Assembly: GCA_025084515.1 (NCBI GenBank)
Contig: JAJAGP010000019.1
Coordinates: 412,001 to 476,000, forward strand
Length of the DNA stretch: 64,000 nucleotides
Reading direction: 5' to 3'
From: Ancistrus triradiatus
Lineage: Eukaryota; Chordata; Actinopteri; Siluriformes; Loricariidae
Below the pieces are notes generated by a model. The model did no database searches. It was not told where the DNA came from and saw only the letters and a program-made list of their open reading frames with translations. Position numbers and translations under genes: made by a program. Shown in pieces: positions 51,828 through 63,184 of this stretch; the stretch's first letter is position 1, and each line of letters begins with the position of its first letter.

Positions 51828-53466
51828 CAGTGTATCACAAAAGTGAGGACACCCCTCACATTTCTGCAGATATTGAAGTATATTTTTTCATGGGACAACA
51901 CTGACAAAATGACACTGACACAATGAAAAGTGGTCTGTGTGCAGCTTATATAACAGTGTAAATGTATTCTTCCCTCAAAATAACTCAATATACAGCCATT
52001 AATGTTTAAACCACTGGCAACAAAAGTGAGTACACCCCTAAGAGACTCCACCCCTAAATGTCCAAATTGAGCACTGCTTGTCATTTTCCCTCCAAAATGT
52101 CATGTGACTCGTTAGTGTTACTAGGTCTCAGCTGTGCATAGGGAGCAGTTGTGTTAAATTTTGTAGTACGGCTCTCACACTCTCTCATACAGGTCACTGA
52201 AAATTCCAACATGGCACCTCATGGCAAAGAAGTCTCTGAGGATCTTAAAAGACGATTTGTTGCGCTACATGAAGATGGCCAAGGCTATAAGAAGATTGCC
52301 AACACTCTCAAACTGAGCTGCAGCACAGTGGCCAAGATCATCCAGCATTTTAAAAGAGCAGGGTCCACTCAGAACAGACCTCGTGTTGGTCGTCCAAAGA
52401 AGCTGAGTGCACGTGCTCAGCGTCACATCCAAATGCTGTCTTTGAAAGATAGGTGCAGGAGTGCTGTCAGCATTGCTGCAGAGATTGAAGATGTGGGGGG
52501 TCAGCCTGTCAGTGCTCAGACCATACGCCGCACACTACATCAAATTGGTCTGCATGGCTGTCACCCGAGAAGGAAGCCTCTTCTGAAGTGTGTACACAAG
52601 AAAGCCCGCAAACAGTTTGCTGAAGACATGTCAACAAAGGACATGGATTACTGGAACCATGTCCTATGGTCTGATGAGACCAAGGTTAATTTGTTTGGTT
52701 CAGATGGTCTCAAGCATGTGTGGTGGCAGTCAGGAGAGGAGTACAAAGATAAGTGTGTCATGCCTACGGTCAAGCATGGTGGTGGGAATGCCATGGTCTG
52801 GGGCTGCATGAGTGCAGCAGGTGTTGGGGAGTTACATTTCATTGAGGGACACATGAACTCCAATATGTACTGTGAAATACTGAAGCAGAGCATGATCCCC
52901 TCCCTCCGGAAACTGGGTTGCAGGGAAATGTTCCAGCATGATAATGACCCCAAACACACCTCTAAGACGACCACTGCTTTATTGAAGAGGCTGAGGGTAA
53001 AGGTGATGGACTGGCCAAGCATGTCTTCAGACCTAAACCCAATAGAACAGCTTTGGGGCAACCTCAAGTGGAAGGTGGAGGAGCGCAAAGTCTCGAATAT
53101 CCGCCAGCTCTGTGATGTTGTCGTGGAGGAGTGGAAAAGCATTCCAGTGGCAACCTGTGAACTCTGGTAAACTCCATGCTCAGCAGAGTTAAGGCAGTTC
53201 TGGAAAATAATGGTGGCCACACAAAATACTGACACTTAAGGAACTTTCACTAAGGGGTGTACTCACTTTTGTTGTCGGTGGTTTAGACATTAATGGCTGT
53301 ATATTGAGTTATTTTGAGGGAAGAATTAATTGACACTGTTATATAAGCTGCACACAGACCACTTTTCATTGTGTCAAAGTGTCATTTTGTCAGTGTTGTC
53401 CCATGAAAAGATATACTTCAATATCTGAAGAAATGTGAGGGGTGTACTCACTTTTGTGATACACTG
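51828..53466 (+). mobile_element. Nearly intact Tc1-like transposon, 1639 bp
   Basis: The inverted repeats are about 210 bp long (51828-52040 and about 53250-53466), with outer ends 'cagtgtatcacaaaagtgag' and 'cacttttgtgatacactg', flanked by TA (51826-51827, 53467-53468). Within each repeat the motif 'acaaaagtgag.acaccc' occurs twice, at the outer tip and at the inner border, so this is the IR/DR layout of Sleeping Beauty-type elements. It carries one long transposase frame. It is inserted in the fish DNA repeat of 51560-53600. Confidence 0.93.
52211..53170 (+). CDS. Tc1-like DD34E transposase, C-terminus frameshifted
   Basis: A cut-and-paste transposase that would act in the nucleus on the flanking inverted repeats. 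From the ATG at 52211 it is 319 residues, against about 340 for the family. Residues about 8-50 form the first helix-turn-helix ('KKIANTLKLSCSTVAKIIQ'). G60-R-P-K-K is a GRPR-like linker. Residues about 66-115 form the second helix-turn-helix ('SAQTIRRTLHQIGLHG'). The catalytic triad is D155 (WSDETK), D244 (QHDNDPKHTS) and E279 (SDLNPIEQLW), 34 residues between the last two. A glycine-rich HGGGN box is at about 189-193. I chose the ATG at 52211 over 52151 because the protein then begins MAPHGKEVSEDL as relatives do. One base is missing at about 53160, so the frame ends 'CELW' and the last ~24 codons lie in another frame up to about 53230. Confidence 0.9.
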   Translation: MAPHGKEVSEDLKRRFVALHEDGQGYKKIANTLKLSCSTVAKIIQHFKRAGSTQNRPRVGRPKKLSARAQRHIQMLSLKDRCRSAVSIAAEIEDVGGQPVSAQTIRRTLHQIGLHGCHPRRKPLLKCVHKKARKQFAEDMSTKDMDYWNHVLWSDETKVNLFGSDGLKHVWWQSGEEYKDKCVMPTVKHGGGNAMVWGCMSAAGVGELHFIEGHMNSNMYCEILKQSMIPSLRKLGCREMFQHDNDPKHTSKTTTALLKRLRVKVMDWPSMSSDLNPIEQLWGNLKWKVEERKVSNIRQLCDVVVEEWKSIPVATCELW

Positions 53467-53468
53467 TA

Positions 53469-53600
53469 CATCAGTGCCACTGCAGAGCTGAGAATGGCCC
53501 AAACCCCAAATAGTACCTGATCTGTGATGGTCCTGGACATTCAAGAACAGAGTACAAGGGACTAACAAAGTATGCAGAGAAACGTATGGGCTACAGTCTG
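53469..53600 (+). mobile_element. Fish DNA repeat, right part
   Basis: 'gagctgagaatggcccaaac', 'agtacctgatctgtgatggt' and 'aacaaagtatgcagagaaac' continue the repeat interrupted at 51827. Confidence 0.55.
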
Positions 53601-56600
53601 TAGAACTACTTCTATTTCTGCTTTTCTATGGTAAGTAGAACTGATAGTGTAGAAACTAGAAGGTGTACCTTCATATCTTTTGCTTCATGCTGTTTAAAAT
53701 ACAAGTTAATGCGCTTAAATTTAGCTGTTTTGATAATATCACACAAATACATGCAGCAAAGGGACAACTTGGGCTCCACCTGGCAGATGTTTAAGCTTCA
53801 GAGCAGTTCAGTGACTGTAAAATGGTACAGTAATTAGGAATGAATGCTCATATAAGTAACAATGTTAATTTTTCCTACTCACTGTGAAACAACACTGTGA
53901 AAAAAGAAATGATGTTTTCTTACGACTGCTAGCACTGCATGTACAACCAATAGTGGGTAATAACTCTGAGTATGGCTCGCACTGAGATGTGTATGGACAT
54001 GCGTTGTTGGAGTATAATACAAGTTGAAGAGTAATATGACAGCTTTGTGATGCACAATACTGTTGTTTGCCAAGTTTTGTTATTGTTTTAATGTCACTGC
54101 TAGTTTTGAAACCTTTTTGTCTGGGAATAAGAAGCACCATTGCTCCAGTTACTTACCGGTACAAAAATAGCACTGTAAATTAAGTTTGATTTTATGATAC
54201 TGGCCTTAAAACTATGTCAAAGCATTGTTTATTTTCTTAGATAATAAATCAAAACAATCACCTAAACTTTATTATTGTTTATCTTTAATTAATGTCTGCC
54301 TTTCTTAAAATAATTAACTTGACAACAGGCAAACCATACATTTAAAATTCCATTGTCAGGGAACAAAACATGGAACTGTACACTGTAGCAATCACTTGCT
54401 CCACAGGCTATTAAATGAACATGCATACAGCATGTAAAACTTAACCACACCACACATATTACAGTCTGGCTACCCACAACTCAGTATACTGTATGATTTA
54501 TTACCTTAAACTGGCACAGATCTTATCTCGCCTCTAACAGGTGTTGCTACCACCTTTATTCTCCATGAATAATTTACATATAAATTACATATAAACCATG
54601 GACCTCAGAGAGCCAGACAGCAACTGATCACAGCAGAAGGAAAATGAGTGGAGTTAAATGAGAGGAGTGGCTCCAATTATGACTAAAAATCTGGATTCAA
54701 ACTGACTGATAGCCTCACCTACCTAACTTATAAATTCAAGGGGGGAAATGGAGTACAGTGCAGGAATCACTTTACTGAATCAAAATTCTTTGTATTTGTA
54801 GTAGTGTGATATGGACCAAATGTTTAATAATTATATTATCATGTGAAGTTAGTGAAATTAGTCAGGTCAGTTCAATACACCGCACAACTTTACAGTTATA
54901 TTTTCCAGTCACTATTTGGTATCATATATTATTCATACAGTAACATTATCAAATGTAATTAATATTTAATGAAAATATCAATCAATGTTAATTATGTAAC
55001 AGCAGACAAAAAAGATTTTACTCCGTGTGAATGGAGCCTGAATGTTTCTGCCAGAGGAATATTGGCCTGGCCTCTAGCCTTTACCCATCTAATTAAACTT
55101 GCTGTTCCTTACAACAGCTAGCCAACTGGGAAGGAAGCAAAATGATTAGGGTTCAGTCTTTTGCTTGTGCTCTGTTAATTTGCCATTTTATAATCTCTAG
55201 TCTCCCAGCCTCTTTAACACTATACAACTACAGTGTACAGTTCTGAGCAACATACTGTCTTATGGTTGACCATTACAAAAATGTAATGTGGTTTAACTTA
55301 TAACTTTTAACTATATACAGATTACCTGCTATGTTGAGGCTTTCATTTGCATGTGAGGTTTGAATCTGATAATACACAGCCTCAAACCCTGTAAGTGCTG
55401 AAAAACATGTATTTTCCCCCTTAGGTAGAATTTAGTTAATTTTTGTTCATCCTAAAGTTTTGTAAAGGTCTCCAATTAAAATTACAGTACATATATTTGT
55501 AGAACTTTATTTTAAAACTCAAAAGTTCTAAAATGCAACTTTGGCATGGTAGTGTACTTAACTGTAATTATATCCCAGTTAGTTCTGACCCCACAAACTG
55601 ATTGGCTGAGAGATGTTTTTCCTGTGACATTATTGACGATAATGGCACTCTGACTGATGCTCTATAAGTATTACTCTGAGGTATACACACGTAACCTAGC
55701 AATAACACCCACCCTAAAAAGCAGCCAAGTTATAATGACACAAGTAAAACACTGCCGAAATAAAAGCTATAATTAGTTTATAAAATATCTTGGTTTTGAA
55801 AACGATTTAAAATTTGGGAGATGAAGCTATTAATGACCAACCTGAGCCAAAAGTTTATCACCTAGGATTTGGAAGAGCAGGAAAAGCGAAATAAAGTCAG
55901 TCCTTCAAATCAAACGTCCCGGGCAATGAGACTGAAGATCAGTTTTAGTCCCATCAACAGAAATGACCTGAATCAGCTTCATCACTCACAAAGACGTCTT
56001 TCAATAAACCCCATCCTCGGCTGATCGGAGGTTCATTGATCTGACAGGTCTGTTATCTGTAAGTCCAGCTCTTAATACAGAGAAGCTGCTGATGCTCTAT
56101 TAGTCTGCTGTTACATTTCTGACTGATAAGATTAACATTAAGAGCTTCATCATACAAATTTATAATCACTAATCAGACTGGATCCTAGACTTTAGTTATA
56201 ACACCCGGATCTCACTCCGATTTGCTTCAGTCGGTAGAACAGTGGATCTTAGTAACAGCCTGCCTTATAAACCCGAACCGTTTTATTTGCTGAATGTAAA
56301 TAAACTTTCTTTTTAATAAATTAAAACTTACCAATCGACATATTTGTGTTTATTGTCTGTATAATAAACAGTTATTGGTAATTCTGTTCCTCGACTTTAA
56401 TGACTGGAGGGCTTAGCAGCGGGGTAACGATAGAATGGATCTATTTTACCTCGAGGAAGGCTGAAACAAATCGGTTTTTCTGTCCTTTTTATCTTAAAAT
56501 CTAACAATAAATGGCGATCTCACGTTGAAGCACTCCCTCTCATGTATTAGTGCTTAACTTAGATCTTTTTTCTCAATAATACAGGTGATATGACCTCCAA

Positions 56601-56839
56601 GTGCACTTTATTTGTGCAAATGTGGTAAGAAATGAATTCATAAATAGTCCTATGCATTTTTTCAGACTTTGTTTAAGCATGAATGTACAACCCTTGGCCA
56701 TGATTTAGTATGAATCAATACCATTTAGTAATATATTAAGACTAATCTGATGATTGATTAATATTACCAAAGTACATTTCTTGGTTATATGTATGTAAAC
56801 ATACATACAAAAATAGATTTATTTTCAGTATTACACTAA
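53601..56839. other. Long non-coding stretch, nothing definite
   Basis: No repeat ends or exons are recognised with confidence. 55840-56500 is less AT-rich than its surroundings and contains a minus-strand ATG followed by a consensus donor near 56325-56342, but no partner exon is seen. Confidence 0.4.
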
Positions 56840-57480
56840 AGCTGATGTGATAGTAAAATATACTTTTCTTTTAAGTATGCTTGTTTTAAGTATGTTGGAA
56901 AATGTGTTCATTTAAGTGTTGGTACTTATAGCATACTGCAGTCTAACTTTAAAAAAGTACTGTTTTAGAATATACTTTTTAATAATACACTTAATTTGTA
57001 ATGACAATGACATATACTTTTGCTTAAACATGTAGTACAGTAGTAAGAAACAGAGTTATTAAAATGTATTTTCCTGTATCACACTAATGTATCATTTACA
57101 TTATTCAATCATTTTCTTATCCGCGTGATCCTAGTCAGAGTCATGTTAATGCCGGTGCCTAGCCAGCTGCACAGGGTGCAAGGCAGGAACAATCCTAGAT
57201 AGGGCGCCAATCCATCGTAGGGCACATTTACATCTCATACACAATCACACACTAAGAGCACTTTAGAAACACCAATTAACCTAACGCCCATGTCTTTGGA
57301 ATGTGGAAGGAAACCGGAGTACCCATTTACATTGTATATTGTTAAAATATATAAGTCAATTTAAAAAATACACAAAATTAAAATGCAACTTACTTCCTTA
57401 CTTCTTGACATACTTTAAGTTATGATTAAGGCACTTAAGTATACTTTTTACATATTGTTTTTAGTATTATAGTATTTTCT
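56840..57480. repeat. AAGTATACTT-rich low-complexity repeat, split by a SINE
   Basis: Recurrent 'aagtatact', 'agtatacttt' and 'acttaagtat' words on both sides of the SINE at 57105-57335 suggest one decayed interspersed repeat. Ends cannot be set. Confidence 0.4.
57105..57335 (-). mobile_element. DANA/mermaid-like SINE, reverse
   Basis: 'gccggtgcctagccagctgc', 'caatcctagatagggcgcca', 'accaattaacctaacgccca' and 'tgtctttggaatgtggaagg' are the reverse complement of the SINE tail and core; the tRNA-like head is missing. Confidence 0.78.
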
Positions 57481-58734
57481 TGGAAGGAACTTCATGTTGT
57501 GCTTTTGTGTACAGTACATTTGTCACAGAACTGGATATACAAATATTATTCCTACTTAAACAAAGACCCAGTGACCCATACAGATATCAAACAGGTCATG
57601 CTGAAGATTTTGTCCCTGCTGTAAGAGACATCTTTCTAGATGTTTTATCCTAACATAAGAGGCAAATCAAGGATGTCCACTTAAAAGGTCAGCATGGCTT
57701 AAAGGTGTGATTCTATTGTGAGCAGGCTACGTTTGGTCTCGGGTCTTGTTTCAGCTTGCACTCGTAAACATGTCATCTCTTAGTCTTTGATGAGCCAGTG
57801 TGAATAACGTCAGGGCGTCACAGGTTTTAAACCCCCCAGAAGGGCTGACCGTGAACAGCCACTAATTCTGATGAAAAAGCAAGACACTTGAGCTACTGAC
57901 TTCCTGTATTTGATATCTTATCATTTGATTTGGTAATAAGAGTACGAGTGGCAGCACAAGTGAATGCATGGTGTGATCAATCACTTGGTTTATAAATAGA
58001 TTAACTCCAGCATTGGGAGTAACTTTGGCCAACCAAATTGCAGTCCATAGGCTCCCTCATGCCAGTGGAAGATCTCTCAACAGCTCCTAGCGACAGCAGC
58101 TCCAAATCTGATGAAACTACGTGCAATGGCAATCAAGTGTGGTAGCCATTCTGTCTTTGACAGCCGGCAGCCATGGTCTTTATCTGACTTGCCTGTACCA
58201 CATCATCGTACCCCTTGTACTTTTTGTTTGATTACTTTGCATTCACTTCCTATTTCATTCGAATAGATATCACACATACTTCAGCACTTTGTCACTACTT
58301 TATAACCAGTGCATGTTTGCTCACTTTGCACTGCACAAAACTTAAACAGTTACCTGAACATTAAATCATTAAATCATGATTAAAACTTTCCATACTAGAA
58401 CAGACTTTTCCTGGATAACATACCAATAGCGGTACATTTTTGTTCTGTGCACCACATAGGCATAGTTTTAGGGGGCGGGGGATAAAATGTCCCATTTTTA
58501 AATGTTGAGATGAAATGTATGCCACTGGTGCAGTACAAAAAATAGAATTGTACTCTCAAAATACAAAACCACAACGTCCACAATTTAAAGCACACTCTAA
58601 AGGTAGAAAATACATACAATGATGTAGACTTGAGTACCATCCAATAAAGCTCATTTGCACCCTGAAAAGCATTTGTAGTCTAAACGTGCTAAATGTTATA
58701 CAGAATATCTTTCAAGGTTTTATAACCGCTTCAG
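57481..58734. other. No definite feature
   Basis: An open frame of about 70 codons at 58048-58262 (+) has no start codon near its beginning and no good splice borders. Otherwise nothing recognised. Confidence 0.35.
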
Positions 58735-58840
58735 TTTTCAAAGCAAATGAACAGTCGAAGCATGGATGAAGATGAAAGTTTCTATGCACCTAACCGTAGC
58801 TGTCTGAGCCAGTTTGCCTCTGTTCCCTCTCTAACTCCCT
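58735..58840 (+). CDS. Candidate bank1 exon 8 (weak)
   Basis: After the AG of 'ataaccgcttcag' the phase-0 frame reads 'FSKQMNSRSMDEDESFYAPN' and continues 'RSCLSQFASVPSLTPC'. Exon 7 ends in phase 0, so it can be joined. In BANK1 and PIK3AP1 the ankyrins are followed by acidic, tyrosine-containing sequence, which 'DEDESFYAPN' resembles. Possible donors give exon ends at 58795 (gtagct) or 58840 (gtgatc), both weak and both in phase 1. Without a donor the frame runs to a stop at 58873. This is a suggestion only. Confidence 0.3.
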
Positions 58841-59096
58841 GTGATCCACTCCTTGTCACCCTTCTTGCCTGCAGAAATCTGTAACCACAGCAACATTGAC
58901 TCAGTGTAGAACTAAGCCTGAATTCTAGAAAAGGGCAGATTAAGTGCTCAAGGATCTTTCTTTCTTTGTACTTTACAGTGCAGGGCTGAGTTTTGCTGTA
59001 ACACGTGCAATTTGTTTTCCATTTCAGATGGTCAGATATATATTTCAATTTGTTTTGTATACTTCACCTGTCTTGTTATTTTTTTTCCTTTCTAAG

Positions 59097-59153
59097 TACC
59101 TGAGCCAACCGGGGTGAAAAAGGCTCTTCACAGGACCAACAGTCAAAGGACTG
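59097..59153 (+). CDS. Candidate small exon (weak)
   Basis: A strong pyrimidine tract and AG ('ttttttttcctttctaag') precede 57 bases that read, in phase 1, 'PEPTGVKKALHRTNSQRTG' before 'gtatca'. Phase 1 in and out fits the phase-1 donors of the candidate exon at 58735. If not spliced at 59154, the same frame stops at TGA a few codons later and could be a gene end. No family match is known to me. Confidence 0.25.
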
Positions 59154-59279
59154 GTATCAGCTGAGCATTGTTACTGTATCTTCCAATGTTTACACAACAT
59201 ATAGAAGTGCTTAGAATTGTTAGTTGCTATTGTGTTTATGACAGAAATAGAATGTATTTTTATAAAATATACTTATTGT

Positions 59280-59445
59280 GAGCAGCACAGGTGCTTAGCA
59301 CTGTTGTATCACAGCTTCAGAGACTGGTTTTTGAGTCCCAGCTCAGTCACTCAGTCGTTCTCCCTGTGTGTGTGAACTCCAGTTTCCCACATTACAAAGA
59401 CATGCATTAGGTCAGTTGGTGTTTCTAAGGTGTGTGTGTGTGTAG
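59280..59445 (+). mobile_element. DANA/mermaid-like SINE, decayed
   Basis: 'gcacaggtgcttagcactgt' (head), 'tttttgagtcccagctcag' (B-box region) and 'ttcccacattacaaagacat' with 'gcattaggtcagttggtgtt'. Confidence 0.65.
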
Positions 59446-59860
59446 AAATAAACTCCCCAAGCAATTTGTTAGGTATATCTGTACACCTACTACTACAATA
59501 TACTATACTCATGCAGTTATCTAATCAATCTATTGTGTGGTGGCAGTTCAATGCAAAAATTATGCAGATACAACAACTAATCTATCTTGCAATCAACTAA
59601 CGTTCAAATCAATCATATGAGTGGAGCAAAAATTGGATTTTAGTGATAGTGATCATGCCAGGCAGGCTGTTTTTGAGTATTTCTGGAACTTTTTGACACA
59701 CAACAGTCTCTAGAGTTGACTCAGAATGGTGCAATAAAGAAAAAACATCCAGTGAGCAGCAGTTGATGGAGATGCTTTGATGAGGGAGGTCAGATGAGAA
59801 TGGCCAACTGCCTCGTGCTGACAGAAGGCTATGGTAACTTAGATAACCACTCTGTACAAG
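59446..59860 (+). mobile_element. Tc1-like element fragment (family of 9145), plus orientation
   Basis: 'catgccaggcaggctgtttt', 'tgagtatttctggaactttt', 'gatgagaatggccaactgcc' and 'tgacagaaggctatggtaac' are the reverse-orientation counterpart of 9700-10000. The transposase is not open. Confidence 0.6.
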
Positions 59861-60024
59861 ACAATGTTTTTTTTTTTTTTTACAGTTAAAGTATACTAAC
59901 TACACAATTAGTTGGTCCATTTTAACACAGTTTTTGGGACTTACCATAACCACTTGCAATAAGGTATTCTTGTGTTTTTAGACTCTGAGTAGGTCAAAAG
60001 TCTCTCCAAGTTATTTCATCATCA

Positions 60025-61993
60025 CAGGGGTGGGCGATATGAGTTAAAATTCATATCATGATAGTTTCCACTCTCAGTACGATAACCATAAAATATCATG
60101 ATATAATAAACAAAATAGATGATACTTTATTTTATTTACAGTGGTGCTTGAAAGTTTGTGAAGCTTTTAGAATTTTCTATATTTCTGCATAAATATGACC
60201 TAAAACTTCATCAGATTTTCACACAAGTCCTAAAAGTAGATAAAGAGAACCCAGTTAAACAAATGAGATAAACATATTATACTTGGTCATTTATTTATTG
60301 AGGAAAATGATCCAATATTACATATTAGTGAGTGGCAAAAGTATGTGAACCTTTGCTTTCAGTATCTGGTCTGAACCCCCCCTGTGCAGCAATAACTGCA
60401 ACTACTGTAAACACCGGCTTGGAGGAATTTTAGCCCATTCCTCCGTACAGAACAGCTTCAACTCTGGGATGTTGGTGGGTTTTCCTCACATGAACCTGCT
60501 TGCTTCAGGTCCTTCCACAACATTTTCAATTGGATTGAGGTCAGGACTTTGACTTGGCCATTCCAAAAAAAAACTTTAAACTTTATTCTTCTTTAACCAT
60601 TCTTTGGTAGAACGACTTGTGTGCTTAGGGTCGTTGTCTTGCTGCATGGCCCACCTTCTCTTGAGATTCAGTTCATGGACAGATGTCCTGGCATTTTCCT
60701 TTAGAATTCTCTGATATAATTCAGAATTCATTGTTCCATCAATGATGGCAAAGCCGTCCTGCCCAGATGCAGCAAAACAGGCCCAAACCATGATACTACC
60801 ACCACCACGTTTCACAGATGGGATAAGGTTCTTATGCTGGAATGCAGTGTTTTCCTTTCTCCAAACATAACGATTTCCTTTTAAAACCAAAAAGTTCTAT
60901 TTTTGGTCTCATCCGTCCACACTACATTCTTCCAATAGCCTTCTTGCTTGTCTACATTGATTTTTAGCAAACTGCAGATGAGCAGCAATGTTCTTTTTGG
61001 AGAGCAGTGGCTTTCTCCTTGTAACCCTGCCATGCACACCATTGTTGTTCAGTGTTCTTCTGATGGTGGACTCATGAACATTAATATTAGCCAATGTGAG
61101 AGAGGCCTTCAGTTGCTTAGAAGTTACCCTGGGGTCCTTTGTGACCTCGCCAACTATTACACGCCTTGCTCTTGGAGTGATCTTTGTTGGTCGACCACTC
61201 CTGGGGAGGGTAACAATGGTCTTGAATTTCCTCCATTTGCACACAATCTGCCTGACTGTGGATTGGTGGAGTCCAAACACTTTAGAGATGGTTTTGTAAC
61301 CTTTTCCAGCCTGATGAGCATCATCAACAACTCTTTTTCTGAGGTCCTCAGAAATCTCTTCTGTTCAAGCCATGATACACTTCCACAAACGTGTGTTGTG
61401 AAGAGCAGACTTTGATAGATCCCTGTTCTTTAAATAAAACAGGGTGCCCACTCACACCTGATTGTCATCCCATTGATTGAAAACACCTGACTAATTACTA
61501 ACAAATTAGCTGCTAATCCTAGAGGTTCACATACTTTTGCCACTCAGTAATATATGTAATATTGGATCATTTTCCTCAATAAACAAATGACAGTATAATA
61601 TGTTTGTCTCATTTGTTTAAATGGGTTATCTTTATCTACTTTTAGGACTTGTGTGAAAATCTGATGATGTTTTAGGTCATATATATGCAGAAATATAGAA
61701 AATTCTAAAGGATTCACAAACTTTCAAGCACAACTCAAACGTCTAAATGCCATTCAAAAGTAGTCATAATAAATTTAATTTAAGTCGAAACATAAGAGTG
61801 AGTAATTTCATTAGAAAGTCTTGCTTTTCCATGTGTTTGCCAGTTGCAGATGCTTATGTGCATTTTGTTTTGTCTGTGGTGGGGCTGTTTCTGTTTCTGG
61901 GTTTATCACAGTAACCAAGGTTTGGAAAAATCCATATCATAGAACAGCATCATACTGGTATTCACTTCAATACTGGTATACCTCCCAGCCCTA
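60025..61993. mobile_element. hAT-type element, 8-bp duplication CATCATCA, with nested Tc1
   Basis: It begins 'caggggtgggcgatatg' and ends 'tatacctcccagcccta', imperfect inverted repeats. The identical 8-mer catcatca flanks it at 60017-60024 and 61994-62001. Removing the Tc1 (60139 to about 61735) leaves a ~370-bp non-coding element, similar in size to the hAT MITE at 38103-38472. Confidence 0.82.
60139..61735 (-). mobile_element. Tc1-like transposon (family of 20305), nested in hAT
   Basis: The left end 'cagtggtgcttgaaagtttg' follows TA (60137-60138); the right end is eroded ('ctttcaagcacaact'). Two minus frames together cover most of a transposase. 60909-61280 gives 'MFGLHQSTVRQIVCKWRKF' and 'LPRSGRPTKITPRARRVIVG', the two DNA-binding domains. 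60576-60890 gives 'VKRGGGSIMVWACFAASGQ' and 'AMQQDNDPKHTSRSTKEWL', the core with the second catalytic D. Frameshifts near 60900 and 60575 inactivate it. Confidence 0.88.
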
Positions 61994-62001
61994 CATCATC
62001 A

Positions 62002-63180
62002 TTATATTATGCAGTCTCAAAAATTAAGCAACTGCTAGGTATAAATTCTACTTCAATTTGTTCCATTTAAGACTCCCTAAGACCTCAGGCAATATGTTGT
62101 GCCTATTATGCAACTGGACCTAAGATATATCCAGCATGTTAATGCTTAGACATTGTAGTTTCATGGGTAATCAGAAGGGATCCTACCACAGTTTCCATAA
62201 TGAAATATTTTTTGAAAAGTTTTTCAAAGAGTCTTTAATAGACAATTCTTAATCACATGTATCATTCGAAGGTGAAATAAAGAGGAATACAATTATTTTA
62301 TCACCTGCACTTAGATTTGTTTCTAAGTCTAAAACCATCTAAAGTCTAACCCTAAAACTATCCCTAATCCTAGCTTGTACTAACAATAGTAGAAGTGGAT
62401 GTCAGAAAGGTTGGAGGTTCACACATGTCAGAGCAACATCATAGATAATGTATATTTATACCCTTGGATATTTATATATGCATCATGACCCTCACCAGAA
62501 AAAGCAGAAATAAACTAAGACAGAGAGATTTGTTTCTTTGCAATACCCAACTGTACAAGGAAAATATATTTTCTCACATACCCTCCACTTTACAAGGAAT
62601 TTTATTTGACTTCATCAAGAAGAGCTAAAATGTGCAGCCATTGCCTATCCTCTGTTGTACTCCTGGCTTTTAAAGTACTAGTTCTACCGTTTACTAGACT
62701 GCCAAAATTACAACGCATTTTAGGGCCACTGAAAAATAAATTTTTTGGTTACCTTTCGAGAATAAAGTCGTAATATTTCTAAAGTCGAAATTCTTTATTC
62801 TTATTTGTATTACACACTTGAATCGATGAGCCATGCTGTCAAAGAAGCCAGGCACATGCCATCTTTGATTGACCATTATTTCTGCATATAGTGCACCACA
62901 TATGGAATAAAGTGTCATTTCGGATTCAGCTGAATTCTACTTTATCTTATAGGTATGTGGAGGTGCCTGAGCTTCCATCAAATTTCTGAGTTCCTGAGTT
63001 TTCCCACTAAATTGAGCTTGTTCGGTATCTGCAAAAAGGCTTTCATTACGAACAGTCCAAAATGAAAACGAACTATCATGTGAATGTGAACTGATGTGGG
63101 TGTTAAATAGCTGATGACCTAATGACAGTCAGGAAATATTCAGCAGGCTACAGCTGAGAGCTGAGAGAGAAAGGGTTGAT
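62002..63180. other. No definite feature
   Basis: 'gagaataaagtcgtaatatt' followed by 'aaagtcgaaattctttattc' (about 62757-62800) resembles a known fish tandem-type repeat, here as a scrap. Otherwise nothing is recognised. Confidence 0.4.
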
Positions 63181-63184
63181 AGTC

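Noticed and set aside
52648..53235. 195-codon minus-strand frame
   Set aside because: It is the antisense shadow of the Tc1 transposase.
56215..56262. tRNA-like stretch around 'cagtcggtagaacagtggatctta'
   Set aside because: It resembles the 5' half of a tRNA only loosely; no B box or 3' acceptor arm is present.
56325..56342. Minus-strand ATG followed by a consensus splice donor as a first exon of another gene
   Set aside because: Only three codons and no matching downstream exon on that strand were found.
58048..58262. Open + strand frame of about 70 codons
   Set aside because: No suitable start, poor splice borders and no recognisable motif.
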